Positions 46,901 to 58,415 of a stretch of DNA of 64,000 nt are shown here, piece by piece (within the stretch, counting starts at the first letter, position 1; the number at the start of each line of letters is the position of its first letter). The stretch is from contig CM028382.1 of the NCBI GenBank assembly GCA_013146195.2, positions 9,680,767-9,744,766 of the forward strand, written 5' to 3'. Both the position numbers and the translations under genes were made by a program. The stretch is from Codonopsis lanceolata. Taxonomy: Eukaryota; Streptophyta; Magnoliopsida; Asterales; Campanulaceae. A model generated the notes under the pieces. It was not told the DNA's origin and did not search any database. It saw nothing but the letters and a program-made list of their open reading frames with translations.

Positions 46901-49900
46901 TTGAAACTCAATTGTGTACATCGCTAGTAAGAAATATATAAATAATGTTAGAGTAATATTTGAGATTATACGTATAATTGTACAAAATTTAAATGTGGTT
47001 GTTATTAAATATTACCTGCTTTTACTGGTCCAAATATTTGCTTATGTCGAAGATCTTTCATTAGTTGATCGAGTTTCATTTTAAACATTCTGCACATTAT
47101 ATCAGGTCGATCTTCTGGTCTTAGTCCTCTATCCTGAAGAAAGCGAACAATTTCAGGCCACTTTGGGTTACACGTAAATGTAACTAACAAATTAGGATAT
47201 CCAACCCATCTGCATATGTCCATTGCATCTTGATAGTTCTGGATCATATATCGTGCACTTCCAGTATAGCTAGATGAGAGACAAATTCTTTTCGCATGCG
47301 AAGAAGGATTCGTCTCACCCCGTAAAAGACCCTCGGTCAAGCCTCGATACATTTCACATCTCAATTGTCTTTGGTGTGTTCTTATATAAGTCAAGCGTGA
47401 AGTTTCAACCATTGTGAATGCATCAACCAAAAATTGTTGAAACAACCTTCTTGAGAACATGATATTTGTTGATTCTGTATTTCTCTCTTGTATTCGATAT
47501 GCAAAAAATTCTCTCATACTCAATTTCGATCGACCACGAGATGAGTCAGAATTTGAATTCCTGAGCAAAATGTCTTCCCTAAAACCATCTTGTCCGTACA
47601 AAAAAAGCAATGGGTATTGCAACCCTAAGTATGAAGGATGTAATTCTGTGATTCGCTGCAAAAGACCGGTACGGGTCTCAATAACAATATCTCTATCACC
47701 GGGTAGTGTTTCAAAATCACCAACTACTAGTTGCGCCACATCGTTCTTTTCTGGAAGGCTGTAATTTTTGCCATCAGTTTTTCGCTTTCCAATTAGTCTG
47801 AGCCTAACATTGTCACATTTGTTTTGACGCATGGAGCCTCGGACCATTCTAAATGACTTTCACAAGGATAGTATGCTCGTCCAACATGTTTTTTAAGTCA
47901 GATATTATTTCCTCATGCACACTGCTTGAGTCTTGTCTGAATTTTGGAAAACCAAAACAATAGTTAGTTCATTAAAAATTAACGAACTATAAAAAAAATT
48001 GAAAAAAATAAATAGTTCCATATATAATTACCTGATAGCACGCATCCTGTTTACTACTTCATGATCTGTATCATAAATAAACAGTTGTGCAAATTTAGGA
48101 GATTTTCCTTCTGTTGGCAACAAACTTCCAATAAAATGATAGTTCTGACCGTATAATTTGAAGACATGAGGATTCTTTCCTTGATTAATGGTATAATATA
48201 TTTTACCTCCCATTGATGTAAATGAAAACATCGTATTATACGATCTAATGTTGGCATTAAAAAGCATGCTTTTCTCAGTTTTTCCGAACAACAAATCTTT
48301 GAACAGAATCGGTGGTTCGGGCATTGGAGGAAGCTGAACTTTCCCTTGCATGCAACACAGGGAGAATTTAGGATTTCGACATGTTTTGTATCGTTTTTCT
48401 GTTCTCTCTTGAAACCAAAATTTGGCCTCACAAAAATGACATCTGTAAGAAGGATCTCTCAAGTCCACGTACTATGTACGTTTGTTTCAAAAAGAATGCA
48501 AGTACATTAAACAAAGAAATAAAAAATATAAAAAATGATAATATTTATTGGAAAATATAACAAATGTTAAAATAAAACCTTACATTGACCAAAATATGTA
48601 CATTTTTCTAAATGCAGATTCTTGTTCGTCACTGCAATAACAAAAAGTTAGGACAATTATCATAATTTTTAAATAACAAAAATTGTTGAAACACTTTGGT
48701 TGTAAATAACAAAAATCAAGACAACAAATATTATAATAAATAAATAAAGAAGTACAAAAGTATGAGTAAAAATTATAGTCATTATTAGAAAATATACAAA
48801 AAGAATGATGAATCTGACCTTCACGTGGGTATACTTTGAAAATGTGTACATTATAATATGATTGTACTTGAAAGAGTCATACTGCATAACATTTTATGTT
48901 GATTTGAGTCAATTTTTTATTACTATGTTCCACTATTACATTTGCATCATATAAAAGTACACATCATTCTTACATTTAAAGTAAGATTCATATATTACAT
49001 TTTAACTTATTATAAACAGAAATATTAATAAATAAAGTCAAAATACATTTTATGTAAAATATTAATCATAAATTGCAATGTATTAAATAAGATATTTTTA
49101 TGATATCTTTATTTTTATATTTTTAAGTTATGAAAAATCAAACGTTTGAGCAAAATATATGAGGTATTACTTACTTAGTAAAAAAATAATATCATAAATT
49201 ATAAAAGAAGATAAAAAATATAATTTTAATCTACTGAATAATAAAATTTAAAAGATGAAACAAGCATAACAAATATTTACATTGAGTAAGCGAGATAGAT
49301 CCATTTAAACGTTTTTTCTTGTTCGAAATGGTAGTAGCATTTGAACATTCTCCATGATTTGTTAAATCAACAACGAGTGAGATACTTGAACTCGTGAAAT
49401 GAGAGTAGGTATAGAAATTGTTCTTCCATGTTTTGTGGACTTGTATCGCAGCTGGAAAAAAATATGTGATATATAAAATCAATATATAATTAAATTCTTT
49501 AATAAATTTTATTTTAAAATTGTATAATATATCTTACCATTCGTGATATCCGACAAAGGAAGAACTAAAGTAGGATGCGAAACATCTTGATTAGAACCTC
49601 CAGTATTATACTGTTGAGGGTCAATATTTTCTGCAACACAATTTATATAAGATTATTAGATTAAAGAAACAAACACCAAAAAATATCCAAAGATACTATT
49701 AGTTTCAAGTTGATGACTAATTAATTCAAAAGACTTTAATACATTCATTAATCTAACTTCAACAAAATTATAGATGACCATTTTGAAAATGAGAAATAAA
49801 AAAACACTCCACATTGAAAAACACCAAAATGCCTACTATTTATAAATCAGTCAAGTAAAATCTCATATCTGCCCTTAAGCCAATTGCCAAGTAAGTTCCT

Positions 49901-51121
49901 CATTTAAACCTATAATATATAATCAATACACCACCTCAACACCTATTATACCGTGTAATGCATGGTTCGAATAATATTTTTGTTCATTAAAGTAGTTATA
50001 TAATAAAATTATATAATTATTGTAGTACTTATTACGTTTTCAAGTCATCGTACTATTTGATTCGACACACCATTTAAGAAAAAAAATTGATTGTATTATT
50101 ATTTTTTTGATCGTGTAATTTCATTTAATGGTCTTAAAATGTAACCATAATCAAAGTAAGTAGAAAATGTAAGAGAAAAGTAGTAAAAATGTTTTTTTAA
50201 GGAAAAATTTTGAAAGAAGACAATTATTGTAGAATGGACAAAAAATGGAAGGACACTAATTTGAAAACAAAGCGAGTAATAGTTATAAATTGAAGCTATC
50301 CATATACATTAATGTGTATGAAACATACAAATTTCATACTAAATGATTGAATATTAAAATGACTTAGAAATAAGTCATGCATCGCACAGGTAACATTATA
50401 AGTTTCATCCTTCAAAATCCATTGTATATTAAAATGAGTTACTACTAAAATTTGCAATAGGCTTTCAAGTAAAATCTAAAATAGTACACATATCATTAAC
50501 TAAGTTCCTAATACCAAAATTGGCTCGAGCAGGCAAAGGCACATGTGCCAAGAAGTTCATAGTAAGTTTATGATTGATGATGAAATAACCACAAAAAATG
50601 TGCCAAGAAGTTCATAGCTTTATTTTATTAACGCTTCGATTAAAACACATACAAAAAAACAATTGGAAAACATATTTAAAATTTCTTTTGTAATCAGTTT
50701 ATTTGGTATACATATAATTTTTCAAACTTTTTACATCAAATTTTAATTTCCGTAGAATAAATAAAAACTAACGTAATCTAATTAAAAAATAAATAATATT
50801 ATTAATAACAACGAAATAAGAAAACACAACTAAAAAGTGCAAAACAAAATAATGCAAAATTTAATTTTCAAATTATAAAACCTTACTTTTAGAAAGTGAC
50901 ACGGTTTCGAAAAAATGCCTTCTTAATTGTTGCATGAATCCTTTCACCCAGTCATTTAGAAATAGTAGTTAAATTTTCTACCCAACATTAAATTTACAAT
51001 AACAGTAGTAAAAAATATATGATGAATGTTTGAATGAATATATAATATAATCAAAATAATTAAAATTTGATGATGTTTTTTTTTACTTACCTCTGCGTCT
51101 ACAAACACCAATTGCATACAT
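43939..51121 (-). pseudogene. Helitron Rep-helicase (RepHel) gene, multi-exon, decayed
   Basis: Rolling-circle transposase: HUH endonuclease fused to a PIF1-like helicase. Exon 1 (51121-51091) starts MYAIGVCRRR and splices to ENIDPQQYNTGGSNQD (49630-49538), then AIQVHKTWKNNFYTYSH (49451-49281). Later exons give DLRDPSYRCHFCEAKFW (zinc finger-like, 48468-48032) and the Helitron N domain (47847-47019). Then come the HUH motif GLPHVHILLWL (about 46880), the paired tyrosines in IKYLFKYVNKG (about 46468-46480), Walker A GCGGTGKT (about 45300), Walker B IIWDEAP, and the C-terminal TINKSQGQSLSHVG. Disabling changes: stops at 46622, 45378, 45366 and 44062, and frameshifts near 47858, 45060 and 44822. 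Reading continues after the last stop to a TGA at 43939. Confidence 0.92.
48500..51090 (-). other. Introns and 5' leader of the Helitron gene
   Basis: AT-rich sequence around the small early exons; a further exon of about 50 bp (TNKNLHLEKCTYFGQ) lies near 48588-48642. The phase between that exon and the next (48468) did not join cleanly, so either an indel or a different splice site is involved. Nothing else recognised between 49650 and 51090. Confidence 0.5.
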
Positions 51122-51682
51122 GGTGGCAATTTAAATTGATTTTTGACTGGGATTAACCATTTCCTTGTCAGTCTTACTTTCAGGTTCTAGTCGGATCTTT
51201 ATTTGTGGATGTCGCTTAGGACAGTTGTTATAAAAGCCATAATATTGATGTAAATATTTTGATTGGGGACTAATTTTTTCTTGTAGAATTTTTTGTGAGC
51301 AAATGCAAATATCCACAAGACTTTATATAGATAATGACGAAAAGTTAAAGTGGCAACTTCGAATTCTGTGCTTAGAATTTAATAGTGAGTGCTGAGAATT
51401 TGATTATTATGAGAATTTCAATCATTTTTTGTGTATAATAACAACAATGTATGATAACAGTGATATATTTTGAGCTGTCAGAATTGACCTTGAACAGCAA
51501 ATGGCGTCACCATAACTGTTTGAATTCCAACCGTGTACAATGTTTAGTTGTTAATTAAATGTAGTGTAAAAAATATGCAAAAAGTAATAATAAATTGGCT
51601 CAGCTCCCAAGTATAGCTGAAAATGTCACATGTGAGTTTCTATTTTTGGAATGCAATTTAGGCGGGAAAAAAACATTGTTGT

Positions 51683-51717
<35 letters not shown>

Positions 51718-51866
51718 AGGGGTGACTTGTAATAGGGAGTTAAAAATTGATAACTACTCACACATGTGAATGTAAAGGTGAATCTCAAACGTTAAATTTT
51801 TTAAGATAATTTAATCTCAACCTCTTAATAGCCCTAGTCAATAACGTAACTGTTGTATAATATAGA

Positions 51867-52283
51867 CTAGATCTTCATGCATGTGCCTATGGCACAGTGC
51901 CGGTATATCTGATTTCGTCAATTGAAATGACAGTGCCTAAATAGAAGGTGCAATTTTTAAAAATGTTACAATTTGAAGGTACATTGCTTCAAGTGATAGT
52001 TGAAGGACTAATGCTTTATAAGGGGTGATTGTTCAGAAGATTAATCACATGGTATGACTTTATAATATGAAGATAAAACATAGGGAGAAGAAAATTAGGT
52101 GACTACTCATAATATTAATTGTAGGGGGTGACTTGTAATAGAAAAAAAATATAGAGTTAAAAATGGATAACTATTCACACATGCGAATGTAAGGATGAAT
52201 CTCAACCGTTAAATTTTTTAAAATAATTTAATCTCAATCTCTGAATAGCTCTAGTCAATTACCTAGTTGTTTTATAATATAGA
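51867..52283 (-). mobile_element. Helitron trimer unit 2
   Basis: Plus-strand start CTAGATCTTCATGCATGTGC with hairpin around TGTGCCTATGGCACA; end TTTTATAATATAGA. 417 bp. Confidence 0.85.
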
Positions 52284-52701
52284 CTAGATCTTCATATTCG
52301 TGCATAAGTCACGATGTCAGTATATCTGATTTCGTCAATTGAAATGACAGTGCTTAAATAGAAGATGCGATTTAAAAAAAAAGTTACAATTGAGGGGTAC
52401 ATTTATTCAAGTGATAGTTGAGGGATTGATGCTTTATAAGGGGTGACTGTTCAGAAGATTAAATATTAATCGCATTGTGTGATTTTGTAATATGAAGATA
52501 AAATATATGGAGAAAAAAAAAAGGTGACATAATATTAATTGTAAGGGGTAATTTGTAATAGGGAAAAAATAGGGTGTTAAAAATGGATAATTACTCACAC
52601 ATGTGAATGTGAGGGTGAATCTCAATCGTTAAATTTTTAAAGATAATTTAATCTCAACTCTAAATAGCTCCAGTCAATTACCTAGGTTTTTATAATATAG
52701 A
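52284..52701 (-). mobile_element. Helitron trimer unit 3
   Basis: Start CTAGATCTTCATATTCGTGC with a weakened hairpin (CGTGCATAAGTCACG); end TTTTATAATATAGA followed by T. 418 bp. Confidence 0.85.
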
Positions 52702-52839
52702 TTTATCAGTTCGTCTCTATAGAATCATTGGCGGCTTAGTTATCTGGTAATTTTTTTTGGTGGTGCTGATATGGCAATGACTCTAAATTTAAGGGTCAAT
52801 GTGTCTAAATAAGTTTCCTTTAATTTCTTTCCAAAAAAA

Positions 52840-53400
52840 ATAGAGTGACCCTAAACGTAGCACTCAAACTCTAAACATAACATCATTTAATACATAAAAT
52901 GACCTAAATACCCCTTTTAACATTTAATAGATACTCACTTGCGGATGTTTTATAAAACATCTGCTACACACTAGTGGATGTGTTATAAAACATCTGCTAC
53001 ACACTTTCGGATGTTTTATAAAACATCGGCTACGCCCTAGAGGATGTTTTGTCAAACATCCGCTACACACTAGCAGATGTGTTATAAAACATCTACTACA
53101 CGCTTTCAGATGTTTTATAAAACAACGGCTACGCCCTAGCGGATGTTTTGTTCGAAATTGAAAAAAAAAATGCAAATCAACGATTTTTTGTTCGTAATTG
53201 AAAAGAAAAAATAAACCGAATCAAAATTAATCCAATCCACATGCGATATCATCCCTTAATAATGAAAACCGAATCAACACTGACACGTAATAAAAATTAC
53301 GTGAAAAGGGGAGGGAGGGAGGAAGTAGTATAGTTTAAATGTGGAGAGGGATAGTGAAGTAATTTAACCTTTTAAATGGTGTTACGTTTAGGAATTTTGG
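52840..53400. mobile_element. Small inverted-repeat element around a minisatellite
   Basis: CCTAAACGTAGCACTCAAAC / CTAAACATAACATCATTTAA on the left is inverted on the right (AAATGGTGTTACGTTTAGG). The ends are short and eroded, and no target duplication was identified. The centre is the 33-bp array at 52940-53150. Confidence 0.5.
52940..53150. repeat. 33-bp palindromic minisatellite with 99-bp higher-order period
   Basis: About 6.4 units, most containing the perfect palindrome GATGTTTTATAAAACATC. Variants cycle with a three-unit (99-bp) period. Because 33 is a multiple of three, the minus strand encodes an 11-residue repeat (CSRCFIKHPLV-like) without stops; I regard this as a by-product. Confidence 0.9.
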
Positions 53401-53447
53401 TGTTACATTAATGTATTTTGAAAAAATATTAAAGTTGTTTGGGAATG

Positions 53448-55215
53448 TGTAGACAGCCCAATTTCGTGCCACTAGTACGTAACATTGAACATGCGATATC
53501 AAGACCTGTTGAAACTTAACAAATGTCAAGTTACAGGGTTTAAAATGAAAAAGATAAAGCAGGATGCGTAAAACAGTAAAATGCAGGGGCCAAAATGCCA
53601 AAAGGAGACCAAAGATTGAAGGCTTGGCGCTGATACAATGATCAATGGGCGCGGTGCCCAGCTCCTCTATAGTCCATTACGATTTGAGAATTAGTACAAG
53701 TCTTCAAGCACGCGGTACAAGCTGGTGAAGCACAAGAGGAAAATCAGAAATCTCAGCGATGTCCCTCCTCTTACCTATAAATACAGGTGCTCGGTCTCAC
53801 TTTGTGAAGGATCCTGAAGTCCAAAGAAATCACTGTTCAGCGTAGTTTTTACGCAGTGAGCGATAGAAGAGCGATCGTGAGAATAGTGAGTTCCCCCTCC
53901 TATAAAGCCTCGAAACTCTGCCAAATCTTCTCCAAACACAAAACCAACCGGTTAAAGTGAGCCTTAGCCCCCCAGCTGAGTTTCCACCCTATTCCCCCGG
54001 TCCAAAAATCTCAAAAAGATTAGTTGCTCTGCCTGAGTAAAAATGTCAAATCCGCTAGAAACAAGCAGTTGCTCTACCCGATTTTAGTCAGTAGCAAGCA
54101 AACAACAGCAAAAACGCAAGCAGTTGCTCCGCCTGTTTGACGGTGCTCAGAAGCAACCTTCGGAAACAGTCACCCTGCCCGAACCACAGCAGCATCAAAA
54201 AGACTCCCTCTCCCAGAAGGACAGAGCGAGCACACCAACGCTCTTAAAGGTGAGCCTTTAAGAGTTTTATTTATAAAAAAGCTATTTTCCATCCGGCCCA
54301 ATGTAAAAATATAAGCTGTTATGCTGCCTGGATTTATTTAGAAAATAACATTTAAAAGAGTCATTATTATGACCAAATATTTTTAAATGTATTTATAATT
54401 ACTGGAAGGAGGCGGCTACAAGTCCATAAATAATATAAATCGAGATATATTTGATTTTAATGCTTTATTTATCTGCTCGAGAAATATAATAAAAAGCATA
54501 CTTTAGCCAAAACGGTTTTTGAGACCAAAAGGGCGAGTTGGGTGCTTAGCACCTTCCCAACTCGTAACTTAGCCTCGAATCCGTTTTTTTTACAATCTCT
54601 AGTTTATTTTTGATTTTTTCTTTATTTTATCCTTAAAATAAAGATGGCGACTCTGTCAAAACATTTTGGATCACAGTGAGGCCCCGCAACGTCCTTTCTT
54701 GCATTTTTTTCGTTTTCCCTAAATAAGGGAGAATGTGAATGAAAGGGTGATGTATTCATGCATCCTGATATCCCCTAAACAAGGGATAACTTGATACAGA
54801 AAATCCAAAGCACTCACAGCAATCCAAAATAGGCCTTAAGGCAATTTACCTAAAAATCCATAGTGAGGCAGGGCGTGTTCCCACGCGCTCTCGCAACATC
54901 CTTTTTTACACTTTTCCGTTTTCCCCTAAACAAGGGACGACAGGAATGAAAAGGCGATGTATTTTCTGTGCCTTGTCTTCCCCTAAACAAGAGAGGGTGA
55001 GATACAGAGAAACCAAAGCTCTCATAATGGATCAAAAATCACTTTGGTGACCGAGACGTATTCCACGAGCTTCTTGACAGCATACTTTCTGCATTTTTAA
55101 TTTTGTCTTCCCCTAAACAAGGGAGGGTGGAATGGAAAGCGTGATGTCCGCTCCGTACATCGCGTTCCCCTAGAAAAGGGAGCACGGGGCGCGGGCGCAC
55201 TTCAGGGCACCCACA
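53448..55215 (+). repeat. Candidate 5' LTR (1.77 kb)
   Basis: Starts TGTAGACAGCCCAATTTCGT and ends ...GGGCACCCACA immediately before a PBS-like sequence. TATA box CTATAAATACAGG at about 53775. The 3' third carries six copies of TCCCCTAAACAAGGGA-like inverted motifs (54716, 54771, 54922, 54980, 55109, 55166). Without a second LTR the ends rest on motif alone. Confidence 0.65.
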
Positions 55216-55216
55216 G

Positions 55217-55234
55217 TGGCGACTCTGCTGGGGA
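55217..55234 (+). promoter_or_regulatory. Primer-binding-site-like sequence
   Basis: TGGCGACTCTGCTGGGGA, one base after the LTR CA end, has the form of the PBS in plant gypsy elements (complement of a tRNA 3' end ending in CCA). I believe Ogre-type elements use a similar tRNA-Arg site, but did not verify it. Confidence 0.7.
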
Positions 55235-56408
55235 GATTGTTTTTATTTTAAATAAAAATGGATGGCTAGACTCAGTAATTTTTTTTTAGTTTCTGGCTAA
55301 AGTATACTTGTTATATTTTTTTTTAGCATTTTGAATATTGCGTTCATATATATATGTGTATATATTTGTGGATATGATCATCTATCTTGCAGTAGTTTCG
55401 TTCCAGTCGCCATTACATGTATATTTAAAATATATATTTTCAAAAAAAAAAGTAAAAAAAATACAATAAATTTCCGGGCAGCATAACAAAAGGGCTGGGG
55501 CTTTCATTTTTATTATCGCTTTAATTCCGCTTTATATTTTTATTCTGTACGCTTTATTTTCATCGCACAAAATATGTACATATTTTCTTTCATTCTGTCA
55601 TTTTATTTTGGGGACGAGGACAAATATTGTAATTAATAGGAATGAAAGGATGAAACCGTGGAAATCACCATCGGCTTAATTACGGACCCCACTATGAAAA
55701 CCATTAGCAGATTCAGCAAAGCCGCCGAGCCAATACAAGCTCGCCAAAAGACAAGGGGCAAGTAAAACCCATGGCTTTCAAGTACCCTCGACCTCGACAA
55801 CTAGAGTGGCTTCTAAAGCCCTCGGCCTCGACAACTAGAGTGGTTCCCAAAGCCCTCGGCCTCGGCGTTAGGTCAATGATCACCAGGTCTGACAAAGAAG
55901 TTTTTCCAGACCCGGTAAAGACGTTACACGCAACCACCAACCTTCTGACAGTGGTCAGTCCACTTATTTCTGACAGGTACATTTAATACCCACCGCAACA
56001 TGTTCCCCAACGAGAAGCCGCCACGTCATCAGAAAAATCAGGTATAAATAGGGGACATTCATTAATTAGAAAGGTAGGTAAAATTGGAGATATCAAAACT
56101 CTCTTATCACAACCCCTTATCGGGCCATTTATTACGACGGCATATTTATTACTCATTTCCACCAGAAACCTTATCCTCATGCAGGAGGGTTCTAGTCGGG
56201 CGACCCCGACTCCCTAACGACGCTTATTATTTATCTTGTGCAGGTAGCTAGGAGACGTGACAAGGACGATCATGCAAAGGCCGTGCCATTCCTGTTTCAT
56301 ACGTGGACAACAAGACAAGATCACCACCAAAATTGCGTGATCAGTTCGGTTCCGTTGCGGGGAAACGACTAATTTTCTCAGTCACACCGTGTCCACAAAC
56401 GAGGAGGG
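55235..56408 (+). other. Gypsy 5' untranslated region with possible second LTR boundary
   Basis: Contains a short tandem repeat (CCTCGACAACTAGAGTGG at about 55792 and 55829), a second TATA-like box (GGTATAAATAGGGGAC, 56041) and GGTTCCGTTGCGGGGAAACG (about 56348), which resembles another PBS type. Either a long leader of one element or a younger Tat element nested just inside an older one. Confidence 0.45.
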
Positions 56409-57827
56409 ATGGTGAAATCAAAGAAGCAAGCCTCCAAGAATGTCACCCCCGCCACATCTAACCACCCTGAAAAAGAGCCCGCATATCACAACGAGGGAAG
56501 AGGCGCGAAGGGCCCTGCTCTCTCAACGAGACAGGACTCTAGCGCCTCGGTACCCGAAGTGTCAGCGAGAGCCCAAAGAAGACTTGCAATGGCAAAACGA
56601 CTCTCTAGCGACAAGAACAGAAAGATAGACGCCGACCCCTGGGACGATCGCTTCACTGAAATCGAGTCTTCAAGAGCCCACGAGGAGGAACGACCTTAAG
56701 CCAAAACAAAGAAGCCTACGGCTCAGGAACAAATAGACCAAGAATACGCATATTGGGAGCACCAGCGAACCCTGTACACCAAGATACAGGAGGCTGAGGC
56801 CAGGATGCACGAACTACGACAAGTAGCCCAAGTCCCATAACCCGAGCCCGTGATCAACGTGCATAGTACACCAGCTCGCTCTAACTCAATCTGGCAAAGG
56901 GTGGGAACCGCAAAACCCAAAAGGGCGAAATTCACCACCAACGTAAAGTCAAGGCTCGGCTCGGCAAAAGAGTGGCCGACGAGGGATCTAGGACGAGCAT
57001 CCACTCTCGCCTAAGGTTCCCCGATCTAAAAATCGTCCGGCCACGGCGAGGAAGGAGAGTCTCAACCTCCGGCCAAAGCCGACCAACAAAGGTCTCTCCA
57101 GATCCCGACATCCATCCCACCAACTCGCAAAAGAAGCTCGCTTGGGGTCCCCAATAAGAAACGCAGCTGAAGAAGAGGTCGAGGTACCTCAGGCGGACAG
57201 GGGGGCCAACGGCATCCCCACACAAGTGGTAGGCTCGGCACAGGGCGACAGACCAATGACGGATGCTGAGATAAGAGCATGGATGGAAAAGCTAAAAGCT
57301 CGGCAGAGCACTGGAACGAATGCGGCTATCAAGAAAATAGGAGGGCCTTTCATAAAGCAGATCAGGGAAGTAGTTGTGCCCTCCAAAGTAAAGATTCCGT
57401 ACTTCGAAGATTACACTGGTACCACGACGGCCCTGGATCATGTGTCAGGGTTCGAGTTAAAATGATCATCGCGACCAGGCTCGACGACATATGGTGCCTA
57501 GTGTTCGCGGGAACCCTAAAGAAGCAGGCCCAACAGTGGTATAATGGGTTAGCCCAAGACTCTATCACCTGTTGGGATGACTTCAGAGGGGCCTTTCTGA
57601 AAAAGTTCGCCTCGGCAGGTGCCCTCCCAAAAAGCGAGACAGACCTGTGCAACGTAAAACAAGAAAATGGAGAAACAGTGCTCTCATACATGACCCGCTT
57701 TAAAAAAGTCATGGACCAAATCTCTGACATCCCTGACACCTCCGTAAGAATGTGCTTCGGAGCAGGCCTATTACGAGGAAACTGCCGAACCGAGCTCCTC
57801 ATGAGATCTCGGGACACGATCGGATAA
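56409..57827 (+). pseudogene. Gypsy gag, frameshifted
   Basis: ATG at 56409 opens MVKSKKQASKNVTPATSN. Stops interrupt at about 56697, 56838 and 57012. After a frameshift near 57450 the capsid region reads LVFAGTLKKQAQQWYNGLAQ, DSITCWDDFRGAFLKKFASA and VLSYMTRFKKVMDQISDI, the Retrotrans_gag pattern (W..GL....I..W.D....F...F). Gag forms the particle in which reverse transcription occurs. The frame ends at 57825; LLDGEQPP and a basic, Lys/Arg-rich tail follow in another frame to 58259. Not functional as written. Confidence 0.85.
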
Positions 57828-58415
57828 ATGTTCCTAACGACCCAAAGACTGGCTCTACTGGATGGCGAGCAGCCCCCTACCGTAACAAACTCACGAGCAG
57901 TCACGTCCCCTCCAAGCATAGCTAATGTTGCCGACCAACCACTCGCCACAGACAAAGGCTACAAAGGAAAAGACCAAGGAAGGGCTCAGCAAGACGAGGT
58001 CCACCCCGCAAAAAGAAGAGAGGAAGAAATAGGTGTAAAATTCACTGGTGAGATCAGGGGCCCAAGGCGAGACAATGAGCTAGAGGACTTTACCCCTCTC
58101 AATGCATCAAGGGAGCACATCATGCATGTCTTCCTGACGAAAAACAAGATACGACCCCCCCTTCCCAATGAAGTCACCCCTCGATACCTGAAATCAAAGG
58201 CCAAATCATCGCGCCCCCGGACCGAGGGCTCCGGGGGGCAACAACAGACAGCCAAATAACAGACTAGTGGTCAACGCCATCCGAGAAGAGGCTCAGAATA
58301 TCACACAATTGAAAAATGCAATCAACTGCTTGAGTAACTCGGCCGACAGCGTTATAGAAGGAATGGTCGAACATGAAATGGTTTTTCAGAGACACCGAGC
58401 TAGCCGTTAACACAT

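Larger units (their letters stand above)
43780..51712 (-). mobile_element. 7.9-kb coding Helitron inserted in the trimer's first unit
   Basis: The 3' end (minus strand) is ACGTTTAACGCACGGGTGTA then AAACTAG. The interrupted unit reads CATAATATTAA before 43780 and TTGTAGGGGTGACTTGTAAT after 51712, matching the uninterrupted CATAATATTAATTGTAGGGG of the other copies. The insertion between A and T with no duplication is therefore proven within the window. The 5' end is a (TA)n tract rather than a clean TC, probably altered by microsatellite expansion. Confidence 0.92.
43529..52701 (-). mobile_element. Head-to-tail trimer of a 0.4-kb non-autonomous Helitron
   Basis: Three units in the same orientation: unit 1 is 43529-43779 plus 51713-51866 (split by a large Helitron), unit 2 is 51867-52283 (417 bp), unit 3 is 52284-52701 (418 bp). 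Each starts (plus strand) with CTAG (CTAC in unit 1) plus ATCTTCAT and a GC hairpin, and ends with TATAATATAGA. At both internal junctions GA of one unit abuts CTAG of the next with no base between, i.e. CTAG directly followed by TC on the minus strand. The array is flanked by A (43528) and T (52702), a single Helitron target. Confidence 0.88.

Noticed and set aside
48669..48887. 72-codon hydrophobic frame
   Set aside because: AT-rich intronic sequence of the Helitron gene; composition artefact.
52924..53175. 83-codon Cys-rich repeat protein
   Set aside because: The 33-bp minisatellite is a multiple of three and so leaves the frame open; no transcript signal, and the frame starts outside the repeat at random.
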